Shown in pieces: positions 1 through 5,828 of a stretch of 6,154 bases of DNA. A program made the translations under genes and the position numbers. This stretch comes from Deltaproteobacteria bacterium (GTDB taxonomy: Bacteria > Desulfobacterota > Desulfobacteria > Desulfobacterales > B30-G6): positions 1 through 6,154 of the forward strand of contig QMMS01000271.1 in assembly GCA_003647375.1 (NCBI GenBank). The letters are read 5' to 3'. The stretch's first letter is position 1, and each line of letters opens with the position of its first letter. The notes beneath the pieces were generated by a model, which saw only the letters and a program-made list of their open reading frames with translations, was not told the DNA's origin and ran no database searches.

Positions 1-38
1 ATGGCCACAATCGGACGGTTTACAAAAAACTTACCCAT
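1..38 (-). CDS. RND efflux pump permease, N-terminal 12 codons only (runs off left edge)
   Basis: Read on the minus strand, an ATG at 38-36 opens a frame encoding MGKFFVNRPIVA before the window ends. This matches the characteristic beginning of hydrophobe/amphiphile (HAE1) RND permeases, which typically start M-x-x-F-F-I/V-x-R-P-I-F/V-A just before the first transmembrane helix. A GGGG purine run lies five bases upstream of the ATG. The gene lies directly downstream of, and on the same strand as, the RND periplasmic adaptor at 402-1544, which is the normal adaptor-then-permease order. The family would supply the inner-membrane, proton-driven transporter of a tripartite pump. Identification rests on 12 residues plus context, so the subfamily and substrate cannot be judged. 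The 363-bp gap to the adaptor is unusually long for this gene pair. Confidence 0.75.
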   Translation of the reverse strand, partial: MGKFFVNRPIVA

Positions 39-39
39 A

Positions 40-155
40 CTAACCCCACTCAGCGGTCATTGGATGTTCCCAATAGATCGGTTCGATGCCGCCCTTGTCA
101 CTACATTGATGAACTAGTTTTATAGTCATATACAATGACCGCTGGTTGGAGTTAG
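40..155. repeat. Long-spaced inverted repeat (23-bp arms, 20/23 matching) upstream of the RND permease
   Basis: The arms are 40-62 and 133-155. They match at 20 of 23 positions when one is reverse-complemented, including a perfect 12-bp core CAGCGGTCATTG (51-62 and 133-144). The enclosed 70 bp shows no ORF of note. The arrangement resembles a small non-autonomous element with terminal inverted repeats, but could also be two operator half-sites or a stem in a leader RNA. The left arm abuts the permease start and contains its Shine-Dalgarno-like GGGG (44-47 on the plus strand). A third related motif, GTCAT at 125-129 facing ATGAC at 135-139, forms a small local dyad. I see no clear target-site duplication. 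The repeat itself is directly visible; its nature is unknown. Confidence 0.75.
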
Positions 156-159
156 AAAT

Positions 160-345
160 AAAGAATTCTGGCATAATTAATTCCCTATTATTCTCTAAAT
201 TAAAAACTTTGGACTCTCAAATTCTCTAACATACCAACGACTATTCATCTTGAAAACTGCTCTTCAATAACACATTTTTATCATGCAGCAAAAAAAGGCG
301 CTCTTAAAAATAATAAACAAAAATATAATTATGCCAAAATTCTTT
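160..345. repeat. Long-spaced inverted repeat (20-bp arms, 19/20 matching) in the adaptor-permease gap
   Basis: The arms are 160-179 and 326-345 and match at 19 of 20 positions (AAAGAATT, one mismatch nearby, then TGGCATAATTA). The enclosed 146 bp is strongly AT-rich and has no credible gene on either strand. It holds a short direct repeat, TTCTCTAA at 191-198 and 222-229, and the octamer CAACGACT at 235-242 that recurs in the neighbouring hairpin at 355-362. Perfect outward-facing ends around a non-coding core would fit a MITE-like remnant of about 186 bp, but no obvious target duplication flanks it. It starts 4 bp after one inverted repeat ends and stops 3 bp before the next begins. Confidence 0.75.
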
Positions 346-348
346 CAT

Positions 349-405
349 ATAATTCAACGACTGTATGCTTGTCCTGTAAGGGCGAGCATACAGTCGTTGA
401 ATTAT
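349..405. repeat. 57-nt hairpin with 27-bp stem overlapping the adaptor stop codon
   Basis: Positions 349-375 pair with 379-405 around a three-base loop. The outer 21 pairs are perfect Watson-Crick pairs, and the inner six include two G-U positions. The minus-strand stop codon of the RND adaptor (402-404) lies inside the outer stem. A stem this long and this perfect is beyond a usual intrinsic terminator, and no clear T-run follows on either strand, so classical termination is doubtful. It could attenuate or process the transcript between adaptor and permease, protect the adaptor mRNA 3' end as REP-like hairpins do, or be a palindromic insertion. The structure is seen directly; the role is inference. 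Confidence 0.85.
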
Positions 406-1544
406 TGTTGGTCGATTTTATGTGCCTGGGGATTCACTTCCACCCCGTCCCTCACCGCTTGCAGCCCCTCGTAAATAACTTTTTCCCCTGGCTTCAAACC
501 CTCGACAATCAACCAGAACTCGCCAATCGTCGGGCCGACGATGACTTCACGTCGATCGATTTTATTGCCCTCGTCGACCACCATAACGCTGTAGAGTCCC
601 TGGAGTTCGGTGACGCAGCGTTGGGGGATTAGAATGCCATCCTTGACAATATCGGTAATGGCTTTCACTTTGGCAAACAAGCCAGGTCGCAGCAATCTTT
701 CCGGGTTGGGAAAGGAGGCCTGGACCAGCAGAGCACCGGTGGTGGGGTCCACCTCCCGGCCCACAAAATCAATTTTACCCTTGTGATCGTAAACAGATCC
801 GTCTGCAAGCAGCAGTTCAACCCCCGCTCTCCCCCTTTGACTTGCCTGGGTCTTATCTTTATTTCTAAAAAATCTGGCCAATTCCAGGTATTGGTTTTCA
901 GTAATAAAGAACTCCACCAGAACGGTCTCGATATTGGAAACCACGTTCAGGATAACCGGATTGGGATTCTTGCCGACAAAATCGCCGACCTTGGCCTGGG
1001 TTTTGCCGATGATACCGTTGATGGGAGTATATATCTTGGTGTAGCTGAGCTGGATGTTAGCTGCCCTGAGATTGGCTTCGGCCGCTTCCACCCCGGCAAT
1101 CGAAGCATCGTAGCGGGCCACTGCGGCATCCAGGTCACTTTTACTGACTGCATTTTCTTCGGCCAAGGGCCGGACTCGGGACAGGTCGCTTTCTGCATAG
1201 GCCAGGGCTGTTTTGGCCTCGGCCACCATACTCATTTTCGCAGCCACATCGGCCTCAAAAGGCTGGCTTTCCAAAGTGTAGAGCAATTTACCTTTTTTAA
1301 TCGTCGACCCCTCCTGGAAGTGAACACCCTCCAGAAATCCCTCCACCCTGGCACGGATGGCGATGTCCTTGAATCCATAAACCTGGCCTACAAATTCCTG
1401 ATAGATCTTAACTTCTTCCGTGGTTGTCTCGATAACGGTGACTTTTGGCGGTGGCGGTGGCGCTTTTTTCTCCTCCACAATCTTGTCACAGGAAAAAAGG
1501 AACAGACACAACACACACAGGGCTTTCAGCATTGAATATTTCAT
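402..1544 (-). CDS. RND efflux periplasmic adaptor (membrane fusion protein), lipoprotein
   Basis: This 380-residue protein belongs to the AcrA/MexA/AdeI membrane-fusion family, which bridges an inner-membrane RND permease to an outer-membrane channel. It starts with a lipoprotein signal peptide ending in the lipobox LFSC (Cys19). Asp20 at the +2 position is the inner-membrane retention signal in enterobacteria. A five-proline run (29-33) forms the tether. Residues about 60-95 (IRARVEGFLEGVHFQEGSTI, then KKGKLLY) are the first half of the lipoyl/barrel-sandwich domain. Residues 100-165 are the alanine-rich alpha-hairpin, and 168-190 (YTKIYTPINGIIG) complete the lipoyl domain. The beta-barrel follows, including the family-typical VDPTTGALLVQASFPNP (265-281) and LLRPGLFAKV (284-293), then the membrane-proximal domain. 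Length is normal. The Shine-Dalgarno sequence is weak (GAGAGA), and the start at 1544 is favoured over the in-frame ATG four codons later by signal peptide layout. The permease start lies downstream at 38. Confidence 0.95.
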   Translation of the reverse strand: MKYSMLKALCVLCLFLFSCDKIVEEKKAPPPPPKVTVIETTTEEVKIYQEFVGQVYGFKDIAIRARVEGFLEGVHFQEGSTIKKGKLLYTLESQPFEADVAAKMSMVAEAKTALAYAESDLSRVRPLAEENAVSKSDLDAAVARYDASIAGVEAAEANLRAANIQLSYTKIYTPINGIIGKTQAKVGDFVGKNPNPVILNVVSNIETVLVEFFITENQYLELARFFRNKDKTQASQRGRAGVELLLADGSVYDHKGKIDFVGREVDPTTGALLVQASFPNPERLLRPGLFAKVKAITDIVKDGILIPQRCVTELQGLYSVMVVDEGNKIDRREVIVGPTIGEFWLIVEGLKPGEKVIYEGLQAVRDGVEVNPQAHKIDQQ

Positions 1545-1648
1545 GATTGTCTCTCTACCTAAATAGTTAGCATTTTTTTAGATTTCGAGGATATCACAAC
1601 AGGGGGCTTTCACCAACTGCTATCCCAACAAACCTTCAAAGTAACATA
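1545..1648. other. Intergenic gap between pgi and the RND adaptor
   Basis: This 104-bp gap separates the pgi stop from the adaptor start, both on the minus strand. I see no convincing hairpin-plus-T-run terminator. On the minus strand there is a TTGTGA hexamer (around 1594-1599) followed by A-rich sequence, but no good -10 at proper spacing, so I do not call a promoter. The adaptor could be read through from pgi or have a regulated promoter that lacks consensus elements. Confidence 0.4.
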
Positions 1649-3301
1649 TTAGCTGCGCATGGCCTTATAGGTATTGATCAGGCCATTGGTCGAAGCATCA
1701 TGAGAACGGACAGGCTGGTCATCCTGAAGTTCGGGCATTATCCTGGAAGCCAGCTGCTTTCCCAGTTCTACCCCCCACTGGTCAAAACTGAAAATGTTCC
1801 AGATGACCCCCTGGACAAATATCTTGTGTTCGTACATGGCGATCAGGCTTCCCAGCACCCGGGGAGTCAGTTGTTTGAACAGAATTGAGTTGCTGGGGCG
1901 ATTGCCTTCAAATACTCTGTGCGGAGCGAAGCGCTGGATATCTTCAGCACGCACCCCTTTTTCCTGCATTTCACGGACCACCGTCTCCATGGTTTTTCCA
2001 CTCATCAACGCCTCGGTCTGGGCAAAAAAATTGGACATGAGCATCGCATGGTGCTCCCCTATGGGATTGTGGCTCACGGCCGGGGCTAAAAAATCCGTCG
2101 GCACCAGCCGGGTGCCCTGGTGAATCAGCTGAAAAAAGGCGTGCTGTCCGTTGGTTCCCGGTTCCCCCCAGACGATGGGGCCGGTTGCGTAGTCAATCCT
2201 CTCACCGTTTCTGTCAATGGATTTACCGTTGCTTTCCATGTTGCCTTGCTGAAAGTAAGCTGGAAACAGCCGCATATACTGGTCATACGGCAGAATGGCT
2301 TCGGATTCAGCATTGAAAAAATTGACGTGCCAGATGCCGATCAGGGCCAGGATCACGGGAATATTCTGTCTAAGGGGCGCTTGGGAAAAATGATTGTCCA
2401 TGGCGTGCGCGCCCTCCAGCAGAGTTTCGAAATTTTCATACCCGATGTAGCAGGCAATGGAGAGACCGATAGCCGACCAAAGGGAGTAGCGCCCCCCGAC
2501 CCAGTCCCAGAACCGGAACATGTTGCCACCATCGATGCCGAATTTTTCAACAGCCGACGTGTTGGTGGAAACCGCAACAAAGTGCCTTGCAACATCCCCC
2601 TTGTTCCCTGTCATCTCCAAAAACCACTGCCGTGCCGAGAAGGCGTTAGCCATGGTCTCCTGGGTGGTGAAAGTTTTGGAGGCAATGATAAACAGGGTGT
2701 TGGCCGGATCCAGGTGTTGCAGGGTTTCGGTCAGGTGGGTTCCATCGACATTGGAAATAAAATGCACGGATAGATTTTTCCGTCCGTAGGGTTTCAAACA
2801 TTCGGTGACCATGGCCGGTCCCAGGTCCGACCCACCGATGCCGATATTGACAATATCACGGACTGACTTGCCGCTGTAACCCCGCCATTGACCGGAAGCG
2901 ACGTTCTCGGAAAACCGGCGCATCTGGTCGAGAACCTGGTTTACCAAAGGCATAACATCCCGGCCATCCACAACCATGGGCCGGTTGGCCCGGTTGCGCA
3001 ACGCCACGTGCAGAACCGCACGGTTTTCAGTGGCATTGATCCTTTCGCCGGCAAACATCCTGCGGATGGCATCCGGCAAACCGGTTTCCGCTGCCAGTTC
3101 CATCAAGAGGTCAAGGGTTTGGGCCGTCATCCGGTTCTTGGAAAAATCCACCAATATATCGTTGAAAGCTATTGAAAATTTTTCAAACCGCTGCGGGTCT
3201 TCGGCAAACAGGTCCCGCATGTGGACATCCTTGATCTCCTCATAATGGGCAACCAGCCGCTGCCAGCTTTGGGTCTCTCGGGGGGGGATGCTTTTTAGCA
3301 T
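1649..3301 (-). CDS. pgi: Glucose-6-phosphate isomerase
   Basis: Catalyses reversible conversion of glucose 6-phosphate to fructose 6-phosphate in the cytoplasm (glycolysis and gluconeogenesis). The 550-residue product aligns over its whole length with the E. coli-type enzyme (549 aa). Both family signatures are intact: [14 protein letters not shown] at 266-279 and [18 protein letters not shown] at 498-515. Also present are the sugar-phosphate loop ([12 protein letters not shown], 151-162), SKTFTTQET (208-216), Arg271, the catalytic base Glu356 in GNMESNGK, His387 in TNGQHAF, and Lys515. I chose the ATG at 3301 because it aligns with the E. coli N-terminus and has GGAGG six bases upstream. 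An in-frame GTG at 3340 would add 13 residues, but it has no Shine-Dalgarno sequence and lies inside a strong hairpin. No consensus promoter is visible in 3302-3437. The gene is surrounded by envelope genes with no metabolic link. Confidence 0.98.
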   Translation of the reverse strand: MLKSIPPRETQSWQRLVAHYEEIKDVHMRDLFAEDPQRFEKFSIAFNDILVDFSKNRMTAQTLDLLMELAAETGLPDAIRRMFAGERINATENRAVLHVALRNRANRPMVVDGRDVMPLVNQVLDQMRRFSENVASGQWRGYSGKSVRDIVNIGIGGSDLGPAMVTECLKPYGRKNLSVHFISNVDGTHLTETLQHLDPANTLFIIASKTFTTQETMANAFSARQWFLEMTGNKGDVARHFVAVSTNTSAVEKFGIDGGNMFRFWDWVGGRYSLWSAIGLSIACYIGYENFETLLEGAHAMDNHFSQAPLRQNIPVILALIGIWHVNFFNAESEAILPYDQYMRLFPAYFQQGNMESNGKSIDRNGERIDYATGPIVWGEPGTNGQHAFFQLIHQGTRLVPTDFLAPAVSHNPIGEHHAMLMSNFFAQTEALMSGKTMETVVREMQEKGVRAEDIQRFAPHRVFEGNRPSNSILFKQLTPRVLGSLIAMYEHKIFVQGVIWNIFSFDQWGVELGKQLASRIMPELQDDQPVRSHDASTNGLINTYKAMRS

Positions 3302-3334
3302 GTCCAGCCTCCAGGAAAAGCGATTTCGTTGCAA

Positions 3335-3368
3335 GGCCACAAAAATGGGTTAGCCCATCTTTGTGGCC
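3335..3368 (-). terminator. Strong hairpin, putative intrinsic terminator of the solute-binding protein gene
   Basis: The arms of this 34-nt inverted repeat pair as nine bases (GGCCACAAA with TTTGTGGCC), one mismatch, then five bases (ATGGG with CCCAT) around a four-base loop. On the minus strand the inner GC-rich stem is followed directly by a five-T run that also forms part of the outer stem, a layout compatible with termination after the solute-binding protein gene that ends at 3438. It lies 34 bp upstream of the pgi ATG, so partial readthrough may still feed pgi. Near-symmetry means weaker function on the other strand is possible. It could instead be a 5' leader stem of the pgi transcript. 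Confidence 0.5.
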
Positions 3369-3437
3369 TTTGTGATCTGGTGGTAAATGATTGAAGTCGT
3401 CGAATGCATAGGGCCGGATAAAACCAGTGCCCGATCG

Positions 3438-4268
3438 CTATTTAAGATCACCGATGTTCGGAATCCATCGAGACAGAATTTCTTTTAGTTTCCCGTTACC
3501 CTTGATCTCGTCCAGGAAGGTGTTGACCGATGTAAGCAGCGCATCGTTATTTTTGCTAATGCCCCAGGCTATATATTCATCGGTTAAAAACATGGGGATC
3601 TTTTTTAAACCGTATTGCCTGTTGGCGGCCTCGAGCATGATAACCCCTACGCCGTCATAAACAAGCATGTGTATTTTATCCCCCTTTAAGGCCTCGATCG
3701 CCGCTGCCGAGGATTTATAGCGCACCACCTTACGGGCCATGCTCAAATTTTCCATGACATAAATTTCACCAGTGGTGTTTTCCACAATCCCCACACGCAT
3801 GGACACTACCTGGGCCCGCAGCGCCGGAAAATTATCAAGGTGCTGAAATACCGGTTTGTTTGCAAACAGACCCATCTGGCCTGTCTTGAAGTAAGCTTTG
3901 CTGAAATTGATTTGATACTGGCGTTCCTGGGTTACCGACATCCCGGCCATAATGATATCTGTCGCTCCGGCCATAAGTTGATCGATCTGATCTGCCCAGT
4001 TGACCTCCACAAATACTGGCTTTTTTCCCAGGTAAACAGCCAATTCCCTGGCCAGATCTGCCTCCACCCCGACAATATCTTCGCCTTGTTTGAAGATCAG
4101 CGGTGGATAGTTGGTGGAAACGCCGATCCTCAGGATACTTTCATCCGGCGGCACCTCAGCCTTTTCGTTGCTGCCGGCACACCCGGCCACGAATCCCACG
4201 ACGATCAGGATCAACGCCGCGCCCCATATCCATTTTTCCATTCCATGTTTAGGCATTTTGTTTTTCAC
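3438..4268 (-). CDS. Family-3 extracellular solute-binding lipoprotein (amino-acid type)
   Basis: This 276-residue SBP_bac_3 protein resembles periplasmic binding proteins of polar amino-acid ABC transporters. A membrane-spanning signal peptide ends in the lipobox VAGC (Cys30). The domain begins at LRIGVSTNYPPLIF (46-59), followed by VGVEADLARELA (66-77). The segment MSVTQERQYQINFSKAYF (110-127) carries Arg116, the family's ligand carboxylate-binding position. VGIVENTTGE (159-168) marks lobe 2, and Asp205 in VYDGVGV sits at the usual amino-group-binding position. These residues suggest an amino acid or similar ligand; the actual ligand is unknown. Start is GTG at 4268, supported by AAGGAGG seven bases upstream; the ATG four codons in is too distant. 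The GTG overlaps the upstream gene's TGA by four bases (GTGA), implying translational coupling. No ABC permease or ATPase gene is adjacent, so it may be an orphan receptor or use components encoded elsewhere. Confidence 0.92.
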   Translation of the reverse strand: MKNKMPKHGMEKWIWGAALILIVVGFVAGCAGSNEKAEVPPDESILRIGVSTNYPPLIFKQGEDIVGVEADLARELAVYLGKKPVFVEVNWADQIDQLMAGATDIIMAGMSVTQERQYQINFSKAYFKTGQMGLFANKPVFQHLDNFPALRAQVVSMRVGIVENTTGEIYVMENLSMARKVVRYKSSAAAIEALKGDKIHMLVYDGVGVIMLEAANRQYGLKKIPMFLTDEYIAWGISKNNDALLTSVNTFLDEIKGNGKLKEILSRWIPNIGDLK

Positions 4269-4885
4269 CTGTTCCCCTCCTTTATAGAAACAGTCTGTCC
4301 ATCTGGCTGCGTTCCGGAATCAAACCACAGTTTGTAACATAATGCAATATTGGGTATTATTGCTTTTCTGATGGGGCGTTCAATTGTTTTCATTGTCTGC
4401 AGCGGCTGAAGGCGGAGAAAATAAAAGGCCGCCAGCGGATCGAACGTTCCGGGCATGACAGGAAGCCGTCTAGGCGTTTTGTTGTTGCTGATGTAGGTCA
4501 GTTCATTTTTTTTCCAGTCAAACGTTATCACCCGGTCCTTCCGGTAGCCGCCTTCGCGAATTTTCTCCCTGTAAAGCAGCGAATGCGTCATCTTCAGATC
4601 GGCATATGACTCCATCCGATCTCTGATTCTAAAAATTCGGTCAATGGTTTTGGTGGACCGGGCCGTCAATTCGAGGTGATAGGCTGCCGTCCCTTCGATG
4701 GTTGTCAGGGGCAACACCGTAAGGACGGCCTCGCCGGCACCGATACCGCCCCATGTCAGATCGAACATCAATTTTTCACCTGGTGTGAACGGCGGCACAT
4801 CACGGTCTGCCGCTGGGCATGGAACGACCATAATGGAAAACCATACGATGGCGGCCGCTGTAACAGCTTTGAAAACATGGAACAT
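4265..4885 (-). CDS. DUF3108 family exported protein with divergent or truncated C-terminus
   Basis: A signal peptide (MFHVFKAVTAAAIVWFSIMV, cleavage likely after PCPA, residue 25) precedes a DUF3108 domain. Typical segments are FTPGEKLMFDLTWGGIGAGEA (33-53), LTARSTKTIDRIFRIRDRMES (73-93), HSLLYREKIREGGYRKD (101-117) and MPGTFDPLAAFYFLRLQPL (144-162). Family members, of unknown function in the Gram-negative envelope, usually continue through a second beta-rich half. Here similarity ends near residue 171, and the last 35 residues (KAIIP to KEGNR) do not look like the family. I translated both other frames past that point and each hits a stop without restoring the domain, so a simple frameshift is not the explanation. 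I chose ATG 4885 for the signal peptide fit and GGGG five bases upstream; ATG 4939 is in frame and would add 18 hydrophilic residues. The 3' end overlaps the solute-binding protein gene by four bases. Confidence 0.75.
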   Translation of the reverse strand: MFHVFKAVTAAAIVWFSIMVVPCPAADRDVPPFTPGEKLMFDLTWGGIGAGEAVLTVLPLTTIEGTAAYHLELTARSTKTIDRIFRIRDRMESYADLKMTHSLLYREKIREGGYRKDRVITFDWKKNELTYISNNKTPRRLPVMPGTFDPLAAFYFLRLQPLQTMKTIERPIRKAIIPNIALCYKLWFDSGTQPDGQTVSIKEGNR

Positions 4886-4941
4886 GAAAACCCCTTTTCC
4901 ATTGCCGAATCCTGTCGTCTTCCGAAGTCTATTATGCATAA

Positions 4942-4956
4942 ATACGAATCTCGTAT
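4942..4956. promoter_or_regulatory. Candidate operator: perfect 6-bp inverted repeat with 3-bp spacer
   Basis: ATACGA, three bases, TCGTAT. It lies about 25-40 bases downstream of the predicted minus-strand start point, in the leader of the DUF3108 gene. It could be a repressor site or a weak leader hairpin. No regulator gene is visible in the window, and short dyads can occur by chance. Confidence 0.3.
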
Positions 4957-4986
4957 CGGAACAGACTTATGACAACCGGTATTATT

Positions 4987-4995
4987 ATTATAACA
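4987..4995 (-). promoter_or_regulatory. Predicted extended -10 promoter for the DUF3108 / solute-binding protein operon
   Basis: On the minus strand the sequence TGTTATAAT is a perfect extended -10 element (TGn followed by TATAAT). The hexamer 17 bases upstream (ATAGAA) is a poor -35, which is usual for extended -10 promoters. Transcription would start near 4980, about 95 bases before the chosen DUF3108 start. A short dyad ATAAC/GTTAT (4990-5001) overlaps the element. Confidence 0.5.
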
Positions 4996-5075
4996 AGTTA
5001 TTTTGTTAATTCTATTAATTGTCCTACATACGCTCCAATCCTACGTCAGAAGGGAAGACGAAGCCCATATTCCGG

Positions 5076-5103
5076 TTGACGACCGCAACAAGATTTTTAT
5101 AAG
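5076..5103 (+). promoter_or_regulatory. Predicted sigma70-type promoter for the DUF4124 gene
   Basis: The -35 TTGACG (5076-5081, 5/6 consensus) and -10 TATAAG (5098-5103, 5/6) are separated by 16 bp. Transcription would start near 5110, giving a leader of about 60 nt before the ATG at 5171. It is divergent from the minus-strand promoter about 85 bp away, so the two units may share regulation. Confidence 0.6.
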
Positions 5104-5117
5104 CTAACGGGACCCTG

Positions 5118-5129
5118 GAAACATGTTTC
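5118..5129. promoter_or_regulatory. Candidate operator: 12-bp perfect palindrome
   Basis: GAAACATGTTTC reads identically on both strands. It sits about 8-20 bases after the predicted plus-strand start point, a position where a bound dimer would block transcription. The site differs in sequence from the ATACGA dyad on the other side of the divergent region. No cognate regulator is visible. Confidence 0.3.
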
Positions 5130-5170
5130 AAAACGGCTTATTCAGGTAAACCGCCAACAAGGAAACGGAT

Positions 5171-5743
5171 ATGCACAGAGCGATTATCTACATCATCCCG
5201 GCCCTGCTCTTTTTTTTAGCGCATGGTGCCCTGGCCAAAACGCTCTACACGTGGACGGATAAAGATGGTGTTGTCCATATTACCGAATCCAAACCGCCGG
5301 CCGAAGCCCAACAAACCGACAAGCTTACCTACAAGGCCAAGCCCAAAAAAGAAACCCCGCAGATCGAAAAACACAAAACCAACCAGCAGAGAGCCCTGAT
5401 GCTGGAATACGATGCCCGCCGAAAGGCACAACGGTTAAGGCACGAGGCGGACAAAGCCAAAAAAGAGATGGATGCGACCGTTGATGAAGCCAACCAGATG
5501 AAAACGGAAACAGATGAGTATATTCGCATGTGGGGCGTCAGGGCCCGGTACCGAAAAAGCATCAAAGCCAAAATCGATCGCAAGAAGGATGCCACAAACC
5601 AAGCTGTTGCCGAATCTGAACGCCTGGTAAAAATTGCCACCGAGGCCGAAGCCAAAGCACAGGAAGCGGAAAAGGAACTCAACGATCTGGAGCAGCTTTC
5701 CCGTGAATCAAGCGACTATACCCGTAATCTGGAGAATGATTGA
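5171..5743 (+). CDS. DUF4124 domain periplasmic protein with coiled-coil tail
   Basis: A 190-residue secreted protein. The signal peptide is residues 1-22 (hydrophobic IIYIIPALLFFLAHG, cleavage after ALA). The mature N-terminus KTLYTWTDKDGVVHITESKPP (23-43) is a clear DUF4124 motif, a small beta-hairpin domain of unknown function found at the N-terminus of many proteobacterial envelope proteins. After a lysine-rich linker, residues about 68-180 are highly charged, rich in Ala, Glu and Lys with no proline or cysteine, and should form a long helix or coiled coil (for example AVAESERLVKIATEAEAKAQ). This suggests a structural or binding role, but no function can be assigned. Shine-Dalgarno AAGGA lies seven bases before the ATG. 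It is followed, 85 bp on, by a solute-binding lipoprotein on the same strand, possibly one transcription unit. Confidence 0.85.
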   Translation: MHRAIIYIIPALLFFLAHGALAKTLYTWTDKDGVVHITESKPPAEAQQTDKLTYKAKPKKETPQIEKHKTNQQRALMLEYDARRKAQRLRHEADKAKKEMDATVDEANQMKTETDEYIRMWGVRARYRKSIKAKIDRKKDATNQAVAESERLVKIATEAEAKAQEAEKELNDLEQLSRESSDYTRNLEND

Positions 5744-5828
5744 CATCCAAAACCTGATGATTAATTTTTCTTCAGACTGATATCATTTTACACAAAAGAA
5801 CTTACTACCAACCGAAAGGATGTCCTAA

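Noticed and set aside
63..132. Possible transposase or integrase remnant inside the first inverted repeat
   Set aside because: Seventy bases with no open frame of useful length and no recognisable protein motif on either strand.
283..474. 63-codon plus-strand frame crossing the 57-nt hairpin
   Set aside because: No Shine-Dalgarno sequence, half of it is antisense to the adaptor's 3' end, and its middle is encoded by the hairpin arms. It is not a credible small protein.
783..1535. 250-codon plus-strand open frame antisense to the RND adaptor
   Set aside because: It lies entirely within the strongly supported adaptor gene, its translation resembles no family, and it lacks a ribosome binding site. 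It is a shadow of the opposite-strand coding bias.
2120..2773. 217-codon plus-strand open frame antisense to pgi
   Set aside because: It is covered by pgi, whose catalytic motifs are all intact, and the translation has no recognisable domain.
3840..4337. 165-codon plus-strand frame antisense to the solute-binding protein
   Set aside because: Shadow of a lipoprotein gene with a clear lipobox and ligand-binding motifs; no supporting start signals.
4265..4340. Simple frameshift in the DUF3108 gene
   Set aside because: Both alternative frames downstream of residue 171 terminate quickly without family-like sequence, so a single indel does not restore a full-length protein.
5740..5768. Possible promoter for the right-hand solute-binding protein (TTGACA at 5740-5745)
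   Set aside because: The -35 hexamer is perfect, but the best -10 at 16 bp spacing is TAATTT (3/6 matches) and the hexamer overlaps a stop codon, so chance is a sufficient explanation.
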